Shown here piece after piece: positions 1 through 8,482 of a stretch of 64,000 nt of DNA; positions within the stretch are counted from its first letter, which is position 1; each line of letters begins with the position of its first letter. The DNA comes from an uncultured Synergistales bacterium (lineage in GTDB: Bacteria; Synergistota; Synergistia; Synergistales; Aminobacteriaceae). The position numbers were made by a program, and so were the translations under genes. The stretch spans positions 15,090-79,089 of the forward strand of contig CAJOCL010000005.1 of NCBI GenBank assembly GCA_905233565.1. The letters run 5' to 3'. Below the pieces are notes generated by a model, which made no database searches, was not told the DNA's origin, and saw nothing but the letters and a program-made list of their open reading frames with translations.

Positions 1-125
1 GTAATTCCGCGCCTCTTCTCCTCGATTAAACGGTCGCAGTTTATGCCCGTAAGGGCGTTGATTAAAGCGGTCTTCCCGTGATCTATGTGTCCTGCCGTAC
101 CCAGTACCAATGAGATTTCACGCAT
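1..125 (-). CDS. selB: Selenocysteine-specific elongation factor SelB, N-terminal fragment
   Basis: SelB is the GTPase that carries Sec-tRNA to UGA codons marked by a SECIS hairpin. Only the first 41 codons are inside the window; the gene continues beyond base 1. The translation begins [20 protein letters not shown], which holds the P-loop form GHIDHGKT typical of SelB and other translational GTPases, followed by NALTG and the start of the switch I region (EEKRRGIT). The ATG at 125-123 overlaps the 3' end of selA by 8 bases, so the two are translationally coupled. Its place directly behind selA and close to two UGA-containing genes fits SelB rather than EF-Tu. Confidence 0.9.
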   Translation of the reverse strand, partial: MREISLVLGTAGHIDHGKTALINALTGINCDRLIEEKRRGI

Positions 126-1512
126 TGTAAACACCCTCAAGAGATTTTACCAGAATATCAAAATCGTTATCCTGAAGCGTCCTGACGTGAATAACAATCC
201 TGTCTTCACACGCTCCGCATATAACGGGGACATCAAGTGAACGCAACAACTTCTGAACGTAAGAGGCACTCAAATTTTTATGGCCGATTGAAATCCCCCA
301 GCCGTCTAAATCTATTTCAGGGCATGAACCGCCACCAACAGCGTCAGATACCTCAATCATGTTGACTTCTGCTTTCAGCTTTGTTTTAAGAATTTCGGAA
401 AGTTCAAGGGCTTTTGACTTAATATCATCAATATTCATGTTTAACATTCTCAAAGTCGGGATTTTGTCATACTCACCGACCATGTAAAGCCTCAAAATTT
501 CCTCAAAACATGCTAAAGTTACCTTGTCAACCCTCAATGCCCTTGCTAACGGATACTTCTTCAGAACGTCAATATATTTCTTTTTCCCGACAATCCCGCC
601 GATCTGAGGGCCTCCGAGCATTTTGTCGCCAGAAAAAGTTACGATGTCGGCTCCGGCCTCAAGACAGGCATTTATCGTGATTTCGCTTGACTTTGACGGC
701 AGTTTTATATCAGCAAGAAGACCGCTCCCAGCGTCCTCCATGAAAATTAAGCCGTTGTCATGAGCCAGTCGGGATAAGGCTTTGCGTTCGGGCGATGAAG
801 TGAAACCCTCAATCCTGAAATTTGAAGGGTGTATCTTCATCAGCATTGAAGTTCTTTCATTTATTGCGCGTTCGTAATCATGCAAATGTGTCCTGTTCGT
901 AGTCCCAACCTCAACGAGCTTCGCACCCGAAAGTTCCATGATGTCGGGTATCCTGAACGATCCGCCTATCTCGACAAGCTCACCCCTCGAAACGACAACT
1001 TCAGTGTTTTTCGACAATGCACAAAGCGAAAGCAGGACAGCACCCGCATTATTATTAACCGCGAATGCCGCCTCTGCTCCCGTCAGCGAACACATTAAAC
1101 CTTCAATATGGGCGTTCCTTTGACCTCTTGTGCCGTTTTCCAAGTCATACTCGAGGTTTGAATAACCCGTTGCAACCAGCGACATTGATTTAACGGCACT
1201 TTCAGAAATCAGGGAACGGCCGAGATTTGTGTGAATTATCACGCCCGTTGCGTTTATTACGCGCTTCAGGCTGTTACGCAAAGCACCGGCAAGAGATTTA
1301 ATGCAGGATAACCTGAAATTTTCGGGCGAAAAAGCGGCATCATTCTCAATAATATTCTGCCTAACCCTTGAAAGTTCCGCGTTTATCACGCGTTTAACGT
1401 GAGTACGCCCCAATTTTTCAAGCCATGTCGAAATCCAGTCATAATTTAATATCTCGTTCATGGCAGGAATTTCCCTGATTAAAAGCCCGTCTGCCGGCTG
1501 TCTTCCGTTCAA
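118..1512 (-). CDS. selA: L-seryl-tRNA(Sec) selenium transferase SelA
   Basis: SelA is the PLP enzyme that converts seryl-tRNA(Sec) to selenocysteyl-tRNA(Sec) with selenophosphate. The 464 residues match the usual family length. A SelA-like substrate/PLP region ([17 protein letters not shown]) lies near residues 83-100, and the PLP-lysine context [14 protein letters not shown] near residue 295. The start is a TTG at 1512-1510 with AAGGAG about 11 bases upstream; a second Met at residue 18 is the alternative. It sits 15 bases after the BCCT transporter and overlaps selB, so it appears to be co-transcribed with the reductase component B operon that needs it. No selD (selenophosphate synthetase) is visible in the window. 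Confidence 0.96.
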   Translation of the reverse strand: MNGRQPADGLLIREIPAMNEILNYDWISTWLEKLGRTHVKRVINAELSRVRQNIIENDAAFSPENFRLSCIKSLAGALRNSLKRVINATGVIIHTNLGRSLISESAVKSMSLVATGYSNLEYDLENGTRGQRNAHIEGLMCSLTGAEAAFAVNNNAGAVLLSLCALSKNTEVVVSRGELVEIGGSFRIPDIMELSGAKLVEVGTTNRTHLHDYERAINERTSMLMKIHPSNFRIEGFTSSPERKALSRLAHDNGLIFMEDAGSGLLADIKLPSKSSEITINACLEAGADIVTFSGDKMLGGPQIGGIVGKKKYIDVLKKYPLARALRVDKVTLACFEEILRLYMVGEYDKIPTLRMLNMNIDDIKSKALELSEILKTKLKAEVNMIEVSDAVGGGSCPEIDLDGWGISIGHKNLSASYVQKLLRSLDVPVICGACEDRIVIHVRTLQDNDFDILVKSLEGVYNA

Positions 1513-1527
1513 AATTTAAGCACTCCT

Positions 1528-3033
1528 TTATAATTTCCCTTCATGTTCATCTTTTGTCAGAGATTTCCAAAGAGATATACATGAGAATACCATTATAATG
1601 GCAAAAGGCGGTGCCGCAGTCAACGAAATTGTCTGCAAATTCTGAAGTCCCCCCGTCATCAAGAGGATTATCGCAAGAAGTGCCATCAGTACGCCCCATA
1701 CGGCCATTTTAGGCTTTGAAGGGTTGAGATCCCCGAAATTTGAATACATCGACAAAACGAACGTGGCCGAATTTGCGGAAGTTACAAAGAACGTTGTTAT
1801 CAAAACCAACATCATTACAGACATTATGAAGCCCAGCGGGTAATATTTATAAAGCGCGAAAACTCCCACCGAAATATCCTTCGTAACCTGTGAGGCTATG
1901 TCAATTCCCTGAACAAGCTGCAAATGAAGCGCAGACGTTCCGAAAATCGCAAACCACGTGAAACTGCCCAAAGCAGGAACTATCAGAACTCCCGCGACAA
2001 ATTCGCCGATCGTCCTTCCCCTCGAAATCCTTGCAACAAATGATCCGACAAAAGGCGCCCATGCAATCCACCAAGCCCAGTAATAAAGCGTCCAATTCTT
2101 CAGGTGGTCAGCGTATTTCCCGCCGTAAGGTGCCATCATGAAACTTTCCTTTACAAGTCCGCTCATGAAATCGCCTATTCCAGTCATAAGCCCCTCAACT
2201 ATCGGCAGTGAAGGTCCGACAACAAATAAAAGCACCATAAGGGTTAGGCACACAAAGAGGTTGAAATTTGCAACCCACTTTATGCCCCTGTCAATTCCAA
2301 GAACTGCCGAACCCGTGTAAAATACGGCAAGCAATATGATTATTGCTATCTGTATCATCGTAGTTTTGTCAATTCCGCCGATTTCGTTTAATCCGCTGTT
2401 TAACTGCAACGTTCCAAGCCCCAGCGATGTCGTTATCCCTGCCAATGTCGCAAAAATTGCGAGAACATCGACAATCTTGCCGAATGCTCCGTCAACAGCC
2501 TTTTGACCAACTAAAGGAATGAATAACGAGCTTATTAAACCGGGTGAATTGCGCCTGAACTGGTAATAAGCCATAGGCATTGCGATTACTGCGTAACCCG
2601 CCCAAGGGTGAAGACCCCAGTGGAAGAACGAAATCTGCATTGCGTCCCTTGCCGCCTGAATGCTGCCGGGTTCGGCTCCTAACGGCGTATTCTGAAAATG
2701 TATCAGGGGCTCGCCCGCTCCGTAAAAGACCAGACCGACACCCATACCGGCTGAAAACAACATTGCAAACCATGATATATTGCTGTGTTCTGGACGGTCT
2801 TCGGGATTTCCAAGCCTGACATGCCTAAACCTGCTGAACGCCATTATCAGGCAGAATATGACGAAGCTGTTCATCGTCAGAAGATAACCCCACCCGAAAT
2901 ATTTTGTCAGCCCTCCGAACAACGAATTTGCGAAACTCCCGAAATTATCGGGCGCAAGGTAACCCCACAGGACTATGACGAACGTTATAGCTATCGATAT
3001 GATATACACAGAATTAGATTTTTTTTCAGTCAT
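1528..3033 (-). CDS. BCCT-family transporter, probably glycine betaine or sarcosine uptake
   Basis: A 501-residue secondary transporter of the betaine/choline/carnitine family with about 12 membrane segments. The family hallmark GMGVGLVFYGAGEP is near residues 96-109 and the Trp-rich segment WAWWIAWAPFVGSF near 318-331. The termini are short, without the long C-terminal osmosensor tail of BetP, which suits nutrient uptake better than osmotic regulation. It starts at an ATG behind AAAAAGGAG and lies between the component B genes and selA on the same strand. A terminator-like hairpin separates it from the component B gene, so expression may be stepped down. The substrate is inferred from context: betaine if component B is betaine-specific, sarcosine otherwise. 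Confidence 0.93.
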   Translation of the reverse strand: MTEKKSNSVYIISIAITFVIVLWGYLAPDNFGSFANSLFGGLTKYFGWGYLLTMNSFVIFCLIMAFSRFRHVRLGNPEDRPEHSNISWFAMLFSAGMGVGLVFYGAGEPLIHFQNTPLGAEPGSIQAARDAMQISFFHWGLHPWAGYAVIAMPMAYYQFRRNSPGLISSLFIPLVGQKAVDGAFGKIVDVLAIFATLAGITTSLGLGTLQLNSGLNEIGGIDKTTMIQIAIIILLAVFYTGSAVLGIDRGIKWVANFNLFVCLTLMVLLFVVGPSLPIVEGLMTGIGDFMSGLVKESFMMAPYGGKYADHLKNWTLYYWAWWIAWAPFVGSFVARISRGRTIGEFVAGVLIVPALGSFTWFAIFGTSALHLQLVQGIDIASQVTKDISVGVFALYKYYPLGFIMSVMMLVLITTFFVTSANSATFVLSMYSNFGDLNPSKPKMAVWGVLMALLAIILLMTGGLQNLQTISLTAAPPFAIIMVFSCISLWKSLTKDEHEGKL

Positions 3034-3065
3034 AAATGCTCATCTCCTTTTTAATATGCAGCCAT

Positions 3066-3103
3066 GCAAAAAAATTGCTGAAGGCCGTTCAACCCTCAGC
3101 AAT
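3066..3103 (-). terminator. Intra-operon terminator or attenuator between component B and BCCT genes
   Basis: On the minus strand ATTGCTGA and TCAGCAAT (3103-3096 and 3081-3074) can form an 8-bp stem, extended by further G-C pairs, followed by a run of seven T residues. It lies just downstream of the component B stop codon. It probably lets the abundant reductase subunits be made in excess over the transporter and selAB. Confidence 0.7.
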
Positions 3104-3112
3104 CATTATCAC

Positions 3113-4426
3113 TTAGAACTTTGACGGAAATACTTTCGGTTCTTCAACAGGAGTGGCGAGTGCGTCAAGTGCCGCACCAACGCGGCTCGTCCTCAACTGC
3201 CACTCAGCTTCCCTGCTCAGTTCGGGATCTCCCAGAGGATACGGGACTGAGACGGTCTGAACCATTCTGTTTGCGCCGACCGTTTTCGCAACGTCAATAA
3301 GGTTGCACATTACGGTTACGGGGATACCGGTACGCTCGATTTCCTTTGCCATCGTTGCACCGCAACGGGTACAGGTTCCTCAGGTTGACGTGAGAATTAC
3401 GGCGTCAACATTTGCGTCATGAAGCTCCTTAGCGATTTCGCGCCCGAATTTTGCCGCGAATGCCTGAGTTGTTCCCGTTCCGACGGTAACGTAGTAATAA
3501 TCGTAAAGTTTGCCGATTTTCCCCTGTTTCTCGAAATATCTCATTGCGTCCAACGGTACGCCCCTGTCGGGAACTGCACACATTGCGGCGGGGTCGAAAC
3601 CTGCGTGTATCGTCTTGAACTGGCCTTCAGGGAAATGATCCAGCTTTGAAATGTCGTACTTGCCCCATTTCTGAGCGCTTGCACTCTGTATCCTGTCAGG
3701 GTTGTCCGAAGGTACTACGCCGCTTGACGAGACGAGGGCGATTGTTGCCTTGCTTAAATCCTTAACGGGTTCAGCGGGCGGGATTTTCTCCATGCTTGGG
3801 ATAATTAATTCGGTCTGGAAAGGCTCACCGTTAATCTTCTTCAACAACATGTCGATTACCCTGTCGGCGGCCATAATCCCGTCAGGCTCTGGGATTTCCG
3901 AACGAATGCCGCGAGGGAAATAGCCTTCTTTCTGAGCGGGTAAAAGTTCCTCACCTTTAGCTATTTTCACGGCGAATTTTGCCATTGCCGTAACATCCTG
4001 CTTCATGAACGTTGACTTTCTCCCGCCCCTGAAGATGTAAGCGGCTGATTTGTACTCTTCAACTCCGGGATTTTCCTCATTCATTGAAGTTATTACGGGG
4101 ACATGATACTTTTCGGCTACGGCCTTGCAGACTATTCCGCAGCCCACGCCGTAACGCCCGGCCATGAAAGCGGGGCCGGCAAAGAATATGCCGAACTCTT
4201 TAGTGTCGAGGAAGGCGAAAATTTCTTTCAGAGCCTCTTCCGTGTGATTGGTTATGTAGTTGTCGCCGCATACTATGGTATTTGTAACCTCGATGTCAGG
4301 CTTGACCATAGCGTTTAACATCATTGAACAGCCGATTAAGCCGTCATGAAAAATCGGTGTCTGATCGGCCTTGTCTTCACCGCCGATTTGTCCGAAAAAC
4401 TGGTTAATATAGTGTATGGCCTTCAT
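3113..4426 (-). CDS. Selenocysteine-containing substrate subunit of Grd reductase component B (GrdB/GrdF/GrdH type)
   Basis: This is one gene interrupted only by an in-frame TGA at 3382-3380. Reading TGA as Sec gives 437 residues with Sec349 in the context TSTUGTCTRCGA, the UxxCxxC redox motif of glycine/sarcosine/betaine reductase component B. Other family blocks are HYINQFFGQIGGEDKAD at the N-terminus and AGPAFMAGRYGVGCG near residue 90. The subunit binds the amine substrate and passes the carboxymethyl group to selenium and then to GrdA. ATG 4426 is chosen over GTG 4435 because AAGGGG lies about 8 bases upstream of it. The partner proprotein gene ends 4 bases upstream of GTG 4435. The adjoining BCCT transporter argues for betaine or sarcosine; glycine cannot be excluded by eye. 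An ORF caller that treats TGA as stop would split the gene in two. Confidence 0.95.
3353..3382 (-). promoter_or_regulatory. Candidate bacterial SECIS hairpin with UGA(Sec) codon of component B
   Basis: The Sec TGA occupies 3382-3380. Twelve bases downstream a perfect stem forms, CGTTGC / GCAACG with loop GGT (3367-3353), and it can be extended with further C-G pairs across small mismatches. The position and size fit bacterial SECIS elements, which lie inside the coding sequence immediately after the UGA and are bound by SelB. This is a manual fold; no energy was computed. Confidence 0.6.
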
Positions 4427-4439
4427 TGTTATCACCCCT

Positions 4440-5750
4440 TTAGAAGTCGGCGCATGTTCTCTTTGAGTAACCGCTGATGTGGTTAGCGCAGAACATGCCG
4501 TTATTTTCCATTATGAAAGAGCCGTCAGGCCGTATACAGCCTTCCCAGCCGCCCGAATTTCCATCTCTTGCCAACGCTTCAAGTTCGCCTATAACCTGCA
4601 TACCTGCGGGGAACTCGTAGAGTTGGGAGACGTTGCCGGTTGTAACGAGGGCGTTTGTTGCGGGGTTCATTGATACTAGGGGTTGAGATGCGCCGTCACG
4701 TCCCGTGCATTCGTCGGAAAGGCCGACGGTTTTAATGCCGAGCCTCTCTAGTTCTACCAGCATGGCGGTGTAGTCGACATCGGGATTTCCGTAGCCTTCT
4801 TCGGCAACGACAGCGGCTTCAGCGCCCAGACTTGTTGCGATCTGGCCTGCCATTTTTACGCACCGTACTTTTTCGTCCATTTTGACATTGAGGGTCGACA
4901 TCAGTACGCCTAAAAAGTTTATGGTCTTGCCGTGTTGGGCGTAGAGGCGCTTTATCATGGGGTTAGTGGCAAATTCATAAGTTGAAATCTTTGACGATGT
5001 CGGCATGAATGAGCCAGATACCATACAGCCGTCGAGCAGTTCATTCGGGTGCATGAAAGTGGGTAAAATGTGGTTAGCGTCCCAGCCGTAAATGAGCGTG
5101 TTATAGCCCATTGTTTCCATTTGGCTCTGGGGCTGAAGGACATAGAGAACGCCCGGAAGTTTTTTCACTTCCTCGCTTCTTTCAGGGATTGAGGGCAGAT
5201 CGTAGACCTCGATGTTTTCGGGTTCAAGGTCTTTCACGCACTGGCCGACATACTCGGCAAGCCTCATGCCCGCCCAGCGGAGAGCGTGATTTTTCTTCTG
5301 CTGTTCATGACGCTCAAAATCTTCATCTGTATCAGCAACAAGAACAAGGTTGACCATGTCGCCGAAAATCGTGTGATGTTGATACTTTCCGCCCATTGCG
5401 ATAACACCGTCCTGAAATCCGCCTGCATGTTCGCCGACGATGATTAAAGAACAGTCCTGAAGACAGTGTGTACGTCCTGAGCCTGCAACTTCCATTTCAG
5501 ACAGAACGCCCGGGAAAATCCCGTGACCGCCCGAAACTTTGCAGCGCATTTCAACGGCTTCTTTAACCGGACACAAGATAACGTTGTCGCCGGGATGTAC
5601 GATTTTCAGATCCGCCGTAGTGATATGCTCATCTTCTTTTACGACCTTGAGCAGCTCTTCTTTGTTGACCGTAAGAATACCCGAATTATAGGACGTTTTA
5701 TCGCCGAATTGAATATCCTTGACGTGGAATGCTCCTATTTCAAGTTTCAT
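4440..5750 (-). CDS. Grd reductase component B alpha/beta proprotein (GrdE/GrdG/GrdI type)
   Basis: The 436-residue proprotein of component B is expected to be cleaved into two chains, the new N-terminus carrying a carbonyl group that binds the substrate amine as a Schiff base. Family blocks seen are VSGGHGIFPGVLSEMEV (residues 72-88), HAGGFQDGVIAMGG (108-121), HPNELLDGCMVSGSF (234-248) and DECTGRDGASQPL (346-358). Cys242 in LLDGCMV sits where I recall GrdE being cleaved (before a Cys at about 242); here the preceding residue is Gly. The ATG is preceded by AAAGGTG. It is the first gene of a minus-strand operon and is followed 4-13 bases later by the selenoprotein subunit, depending on that gene's start. 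Specificity (glycine, sarcosine, betaine) is unresolved; the transporter two genes on favours betaine or sarcosine. Confidence 0.94.
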   Translation of the reverse strand: MKLEIGAFHVKDIQFGDKTSYNSGILTVNKEELLKVVKEDEHITTADLKIVHPGDNVILCPVKEAVEMRCKVSGGHGIFPGVLSEMEVAGSGRTHCLQDCSLIIVGEHAGGFQDGVIAMGGKYQHHTIFGDMVNLVLVADTDEDFERHEQQKKNHALRWAGMRLAEYVGQCVKDLEPENIEVYDLPSIPERSEEVKKLPGVLYVLQPQSQMETMGYNTLIYGWDANHILPTFMHPNELLDGCMVSGSFMPTSSKISTYEFATNPMIKRLYAQHGKTINFLGVLMSTLNVKMDEKVRCVKMAGQIATSLGAEAAVVAEEGYGNPDVDYTAMLVELERLGIKTVGLSDECTGRDGASQPLVSMNPATNALVTTGNVSQLYEFPAGMQVIGELEALARDGNSGGWEGCIRPDGSFIMENNGMFCANHISGYSKRTCADF

Positions 5751-5966
5751 TATTGAATTTCACACCTTTATTAAAAATTTAATATAAAGTGTCAATCTTG
5801 TGGAATAATTTTAATCAGTGTTACGAAAATTTTAATATTTTAAGTCTTTCAATGCCATAACGAAAATCATTAACGAAATAATGCCGTAAAATGCGTATTG
5901 ACGGCTGAGGCTGATTTTTAGGAAAATATACGCAATCCGAAATTAAAGCGAGGTGAAAAAAATCAA
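5751..5966. promoter_or_regulatory. Divergent control region between component B operon and trxA-grd genes
   Basis: This AT-rich 216-base gap separates two divergent transcription units of one pathway, so it should hold both promoters. It contains the motif TGTGGAATAA...AATCAGTGTT that recurs before grdA, plus several A/T runs. I do not see a glycine riboswitch core or a convincing -35/-10 pair. Confidence 0.5.
5799..5823 (+). repeat. grd-associated repeat, copy 1
   Basis: TGTGGAATAA, a TTTT spacer, then AATCAGTGTT. The copy before grdA (6315-6335) has the same two blocks with a shorter spacer. The position in the divergent control region suggests a regulator site or RNA element; function unknown. 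Confidence 0.5.
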
Positions 5967-6305
5967 ATGTCAGTTACTGAGATTACAAAAGAGAATTTCG
6001 AGGCCGAGTTCAAAAACAGCCCCGTACCCGCAGTCCTTGACTTCTGGGGGCCTAAATGCGGTCCGTGCATGGCACTCATGCCGAAATATCACGAACTCGC
6101 AGAAAATCCAAAGTACGAAGGCAAATTCAAATTCTGCTCGGTCGACACGTCAAAAAACAGGCGCGTCGCAATGATGGTCAGGCCGGCGGTAATGGCACAG
6201 CCTACTTTCCTGTTCTATAAGAACGGCGAGGAAGTCGCACGGCTGGGCGGTGATGACCTCACGATCGAGGCTATAACGGCTAAGGTCGATGAGCTTTGCG
6301 CATAG
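5967..6305 (+). CDS. trxA: Thioredoxin of the glycine reductase system
   Basis: A 112-residue single-domain thioredoxin. The active site is WGPKCGPC (Cys31, Cys34) instead of the usual WCGPC; GPKC-type sites are what I recall from thioredoxins encoded with glycine reductase genes. A cis-Pro is present in AQPTFLFY, and the GG loop is in RLGGDD. It should supply electrons to reduce the oxidised selenium-sulfur bridge in GrdA after each turnover. The ATG has GAGGTG upstream. The gene heads the plus-strand grd cluster, 66 bases ahead of grdA. No thioredoxin reductase gene is in the window. Confidence 0.93.
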   Translation: MSVTEITKENFEAEFKNSPVPAVLDFWGPKCGPCMALMPKYHELAENPKYEGKFKFCSVDTSKNRRVAMMVRPAVMAQPTFLFYKNGEEVARLGGDDLTIEAITAKVDELCA

Positions 6306-6314
6306 TGTTATCAG

Positions 6315-6335
6315 TGTGGAATAAAAATCAGTGTT
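6315..6335 (+). repeat. grd-associated repeat, copy 2
   Basis: TGTGGAATAAA followed by AATCAGTGTT between trxA and grdA. It matches the two blocks of the copy at 5799-5823. A third half-copy, ATCAGTGT, begins five bases earlier. Confidence 0.5.
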
Positions 6336-6371
6336 GAAAATAAAATTTTTTGAAGGGAAGGTGTTTCAGAC

Positions 6372-6848
6372 ATGGGTAAACTTGCAGGAAAAAAGCTGCT
6401 GCTGCTCGGCGAACGCGACGGAGTTCCCGGTCCTGCTATGGAAGCATGCCTGAAGGACAGCGGCGCGGAGATTATATTCTCGGCCACAGAGTGTTTTGTA
6501 TGAACGGCCGCAGGAGCGATGGATCTGCAGAACCAGCAGAGGGTTAAAGATGCCGGTGAAAAATACGGTACGGATTGTGTTGTAATTCTCGGCTCTTCCG
6601 ACGCTGAAGGCGCGGAAATTTATGCCGAAACTGTTACGGCAGGCGATCCGACTTATGCAGGACCACTCGCGGGGGTTTCGTTGGAACTCCCTGTGTATCA
6701 CATTTTCGATCCGATAATCAGAGCTGAATGCGATCCGGCGGCTTGGGAGGAACAGATTTCCATGATGGAAATGGTGCTGGATCCTGAGGCGCTGACCGAA
6801 GCAGTCAAAGGAATGCGCGAACAATACAGCAAGAACGTTATTGAATAA
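6372..6848 (+). CDS. grdA: Glycine/sarcosine/betaine reductase selenoprotein A
   Basis: GrdA is the small selenoprotein that accepts the carboxymethyl group from component B and, with component C, yields acetyl phosphate. Reading the in-frame TGA at 6501-6503 as Sec gives 158 residues with Sec44 in [12 protein letters not shown], the CxxU site of the family; 158 is the normal GrdA length. The N-terminus [19 protein letters not shown] also matches. ATG 6372 is preceded by GAAGGGAAGG, slightly far. The region after the TGA can fold into short stems (for example CTGC with GCAG at 6525-6540), but I cannot single out the SECIS. A terminator follows at once, so grdA can be transcribed in excess over grdC and grdD. 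Confidence 0.97.
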
Positions 6849-6865
6849 GCTGAAAATAAACCCCA

Positions 6866-6905
6866 GCCCGGAGAATTTATGCTGACAGCTCCGGGCATTT
6901 TTATA
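6866..6905 (+). terminator. Terminator after grdA
   Basis: GCCCGGAG (6866-6873) pairs with CTCCGGGC (6889-6896), an 8-bp stem followed by ATTTTTAT. It lies 18 bases after the grdA stop and upstream of grdC, and would uncouple the abundant small selenoprotein from the component C genes. Confidence 0.8.
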
Positions 6906-6931
6906 AAAATTAATACGGAGAATAAAAAATC

Positions 6932-8476
6932 ATGTCAAAAGTAGGAATTAAAGGTTATTCGTACTGCCTCAACCATGCGCCCGAAACCGGATCGCGTTAC
7001 GGCGGGACACCTTACGAGGCCATTCACAGCGGAAAGGAGCAGGAATATTTAGACAGCCTCCCCAAGTTCCTGCAGTCTTATGAACACGCCCTGCATTACG
7101 CCCCCAATCAGACATACATCGGCGGGATAAGCTATGAGGAATTTGAGAGCCTTAAAACCCCGTGGGTTGAAAATCTTTTATCTGATGAAAAGGCCAAACG
7201 TTACGGGAAATTCGGCGAGTTAATGCCCGAAGATGAGTTTTTGGGGCTGATTTCGGCCTGTGATGAGTTTGAACTGGTATGGCTTGAAAAGGCTTTTGCT
7301 GAGGGTTCGGCTAAGAAATTGGCTGAAGACCCGGTTATAACTGAAGCCATCGTAAAGCGCGTTTTGCGTCCGAAAAACATGCACGAGATTTCAGAAATTG
7401 AGACGGAAGTCAAAGAGCGTAACGGTTTGGCATTATATTTTGACGGGAAAGTCATCGGCTGTATCAGGAGCGGCCACCCGACAGATCCTTGTTTAACCGC
7501 ACATGTTTTGCTTGAAAATCTTGCGGGCAAGGCTTCGGGAGTTCTGGCTTTGCTTCACCTTCTCAAGAATACGGGGATGAACCCTTCGGATTTAGATTTC
7601 GTCATTGAATGCAGTGAAGAGGGTGCAGGAGATGTCGGTCAGAGGGCAGGCGGAAATTTTGCAAAGGCAATCGCTGAAGTTGCGGGCTGTATCAACGCTT
7701 CGGGTTGTGATGTCAGGGGATTTTGCGCCGGTCCCGTCAACGCAATGATCAACGCTGCTGCACAGGTTGCTTCGGGAGCAAGAAAGAACATCGCCGTTGT
7801 TGCTGGCGGTTCAATCCCGAAACTTTATATGAACTCACGCGACCACGTTAAAAAAGGCTTATTGGCACTCGAGGACTGTGTAGGGAGCTTTGCGGTCTTA
7901 ATCGTTCCCGATGACGGAACAATGCCCGTTATGAGGCTTGATGTTCTCGGAAAACACACGGTAGGTGCGGGAGGCGCACCGCAGGCCGTAACCAGTGCTT
8001 TGACGTTTGAGCCGTTGCAGTCGGCGGGACTGACTTTTACAGATGTCGACAGATACGCCCCTGAGCTTCAGAACCATGAAATAACCGAACCGGCGGGCGC
8101 GGGCAATGTCCCGTTAGCAAATATAAAAATGATAGCCGCTCTTGCCGTAATGAAAAAGGCAATCGAAAAGCCTGCAATGATGCAGTTTATCAAGGAACAC
8201 GGCACTATCGGTTACGCTCATACGCAGGGACATATCCCGGCTGGAGTGCCTTTCATCGGTCCTGCATGTGAGCTGATTAAGGAGGGCAAAATCAAGCGTG
8301 CAATGATAATCGGCAAGGGTTCGCTTTTCCTTGCGAGGCTGACAAATCTTGCTGACGGCGCGTCATTCTTAATCGAGGCTCCAGAACCTGTTGCGGAAAC
8401 ATCGGCGGTCAGCAAAGAGGACGTAAAAGCCCTTATTCTTGAGGCTCTCAGCGAAGTTGCGGGAAAGCTGGCGTGA
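6932..8476 (+). CDS. grdC: Glycine reductase component C, beta subunit
   Basis: GrdC is the large subunit of the component C enzyme, which releases the acetyl group from the GrdA-bound thioester as acetyl phosphate. The 514-residue length is typical. The fold is related to FabH-type condensing enzymes: conserved blocks include VIECSEEGAGDVGQRAGGN, NASGCDVRGFCAGPV near residues 253-267, and HTQGHIPAGVPFIGPA near residue 430. The ATG follows ACGGAG. grdD begins 6 bases after its TGA stop, so the pair is co-translated in stoichiometric amounts. Component C serves glycine, sarcosine and betaine reductases alike, so it does not reveal the substrate. Confidence 0.96.
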   Translation: MSKVGIKGYSYCLNHAPETGSRYGGTPYEAIHSGKEQEYLDSLPKFLQSYEHALHYAPNQTYIGGISYEEFESLKTPWVENLLSDEKAKRYGKFGELMPEDEFLGLISACDEFELVWLEKAFAEGSAKKLAEDPVITEAIVKRVLRPKNMHEISEIETEVKERNGLALYFDGKVIGCIRSGHPTDPCLTAHVLLENLAGKASGVLALLHLLKNTGMNPSDLDFVIECSEEGAGDVGQRAGGNFAKAIAEVAGCINASGCDVRGFCAGPVNAMINAAAQVASGARKNIAVVAGGSIPKLYMNSRDHVKKGLLALEDCVGSFAVLIVPDDGTMPVMRLDVLGKHTVGAGGAPQAVTSALTFEPLQSAGLTFTDVDRYAPELQNHEITEPAGAGNVPLANIKMIAALAVMKKAIEKPAMMQFIKEHGTIGYAHTQGHIPAGVPFIGPACELIKEGKIKRAMIIGKGSLFLARLTNLADGASFLIEAPEPVAETSAVSKEDVKALILEALSEVAGKLA

Positions 8477-8482
8477 TTGAAC

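Noticed and set aside
3113-4435. Frameshifted or broken component B pseudogene (two ORFs).
   Set aside because: The break is a single in-frame TGA at the conserved Sec position with a stem after it, and selA/selB are adjacent.
5751-5966. Glycine riboswitch upstream of the grd genes.
   Set aside because: No paired glycine aptamer cores (conserved GGAGAG-type elements) are visible in either direction.
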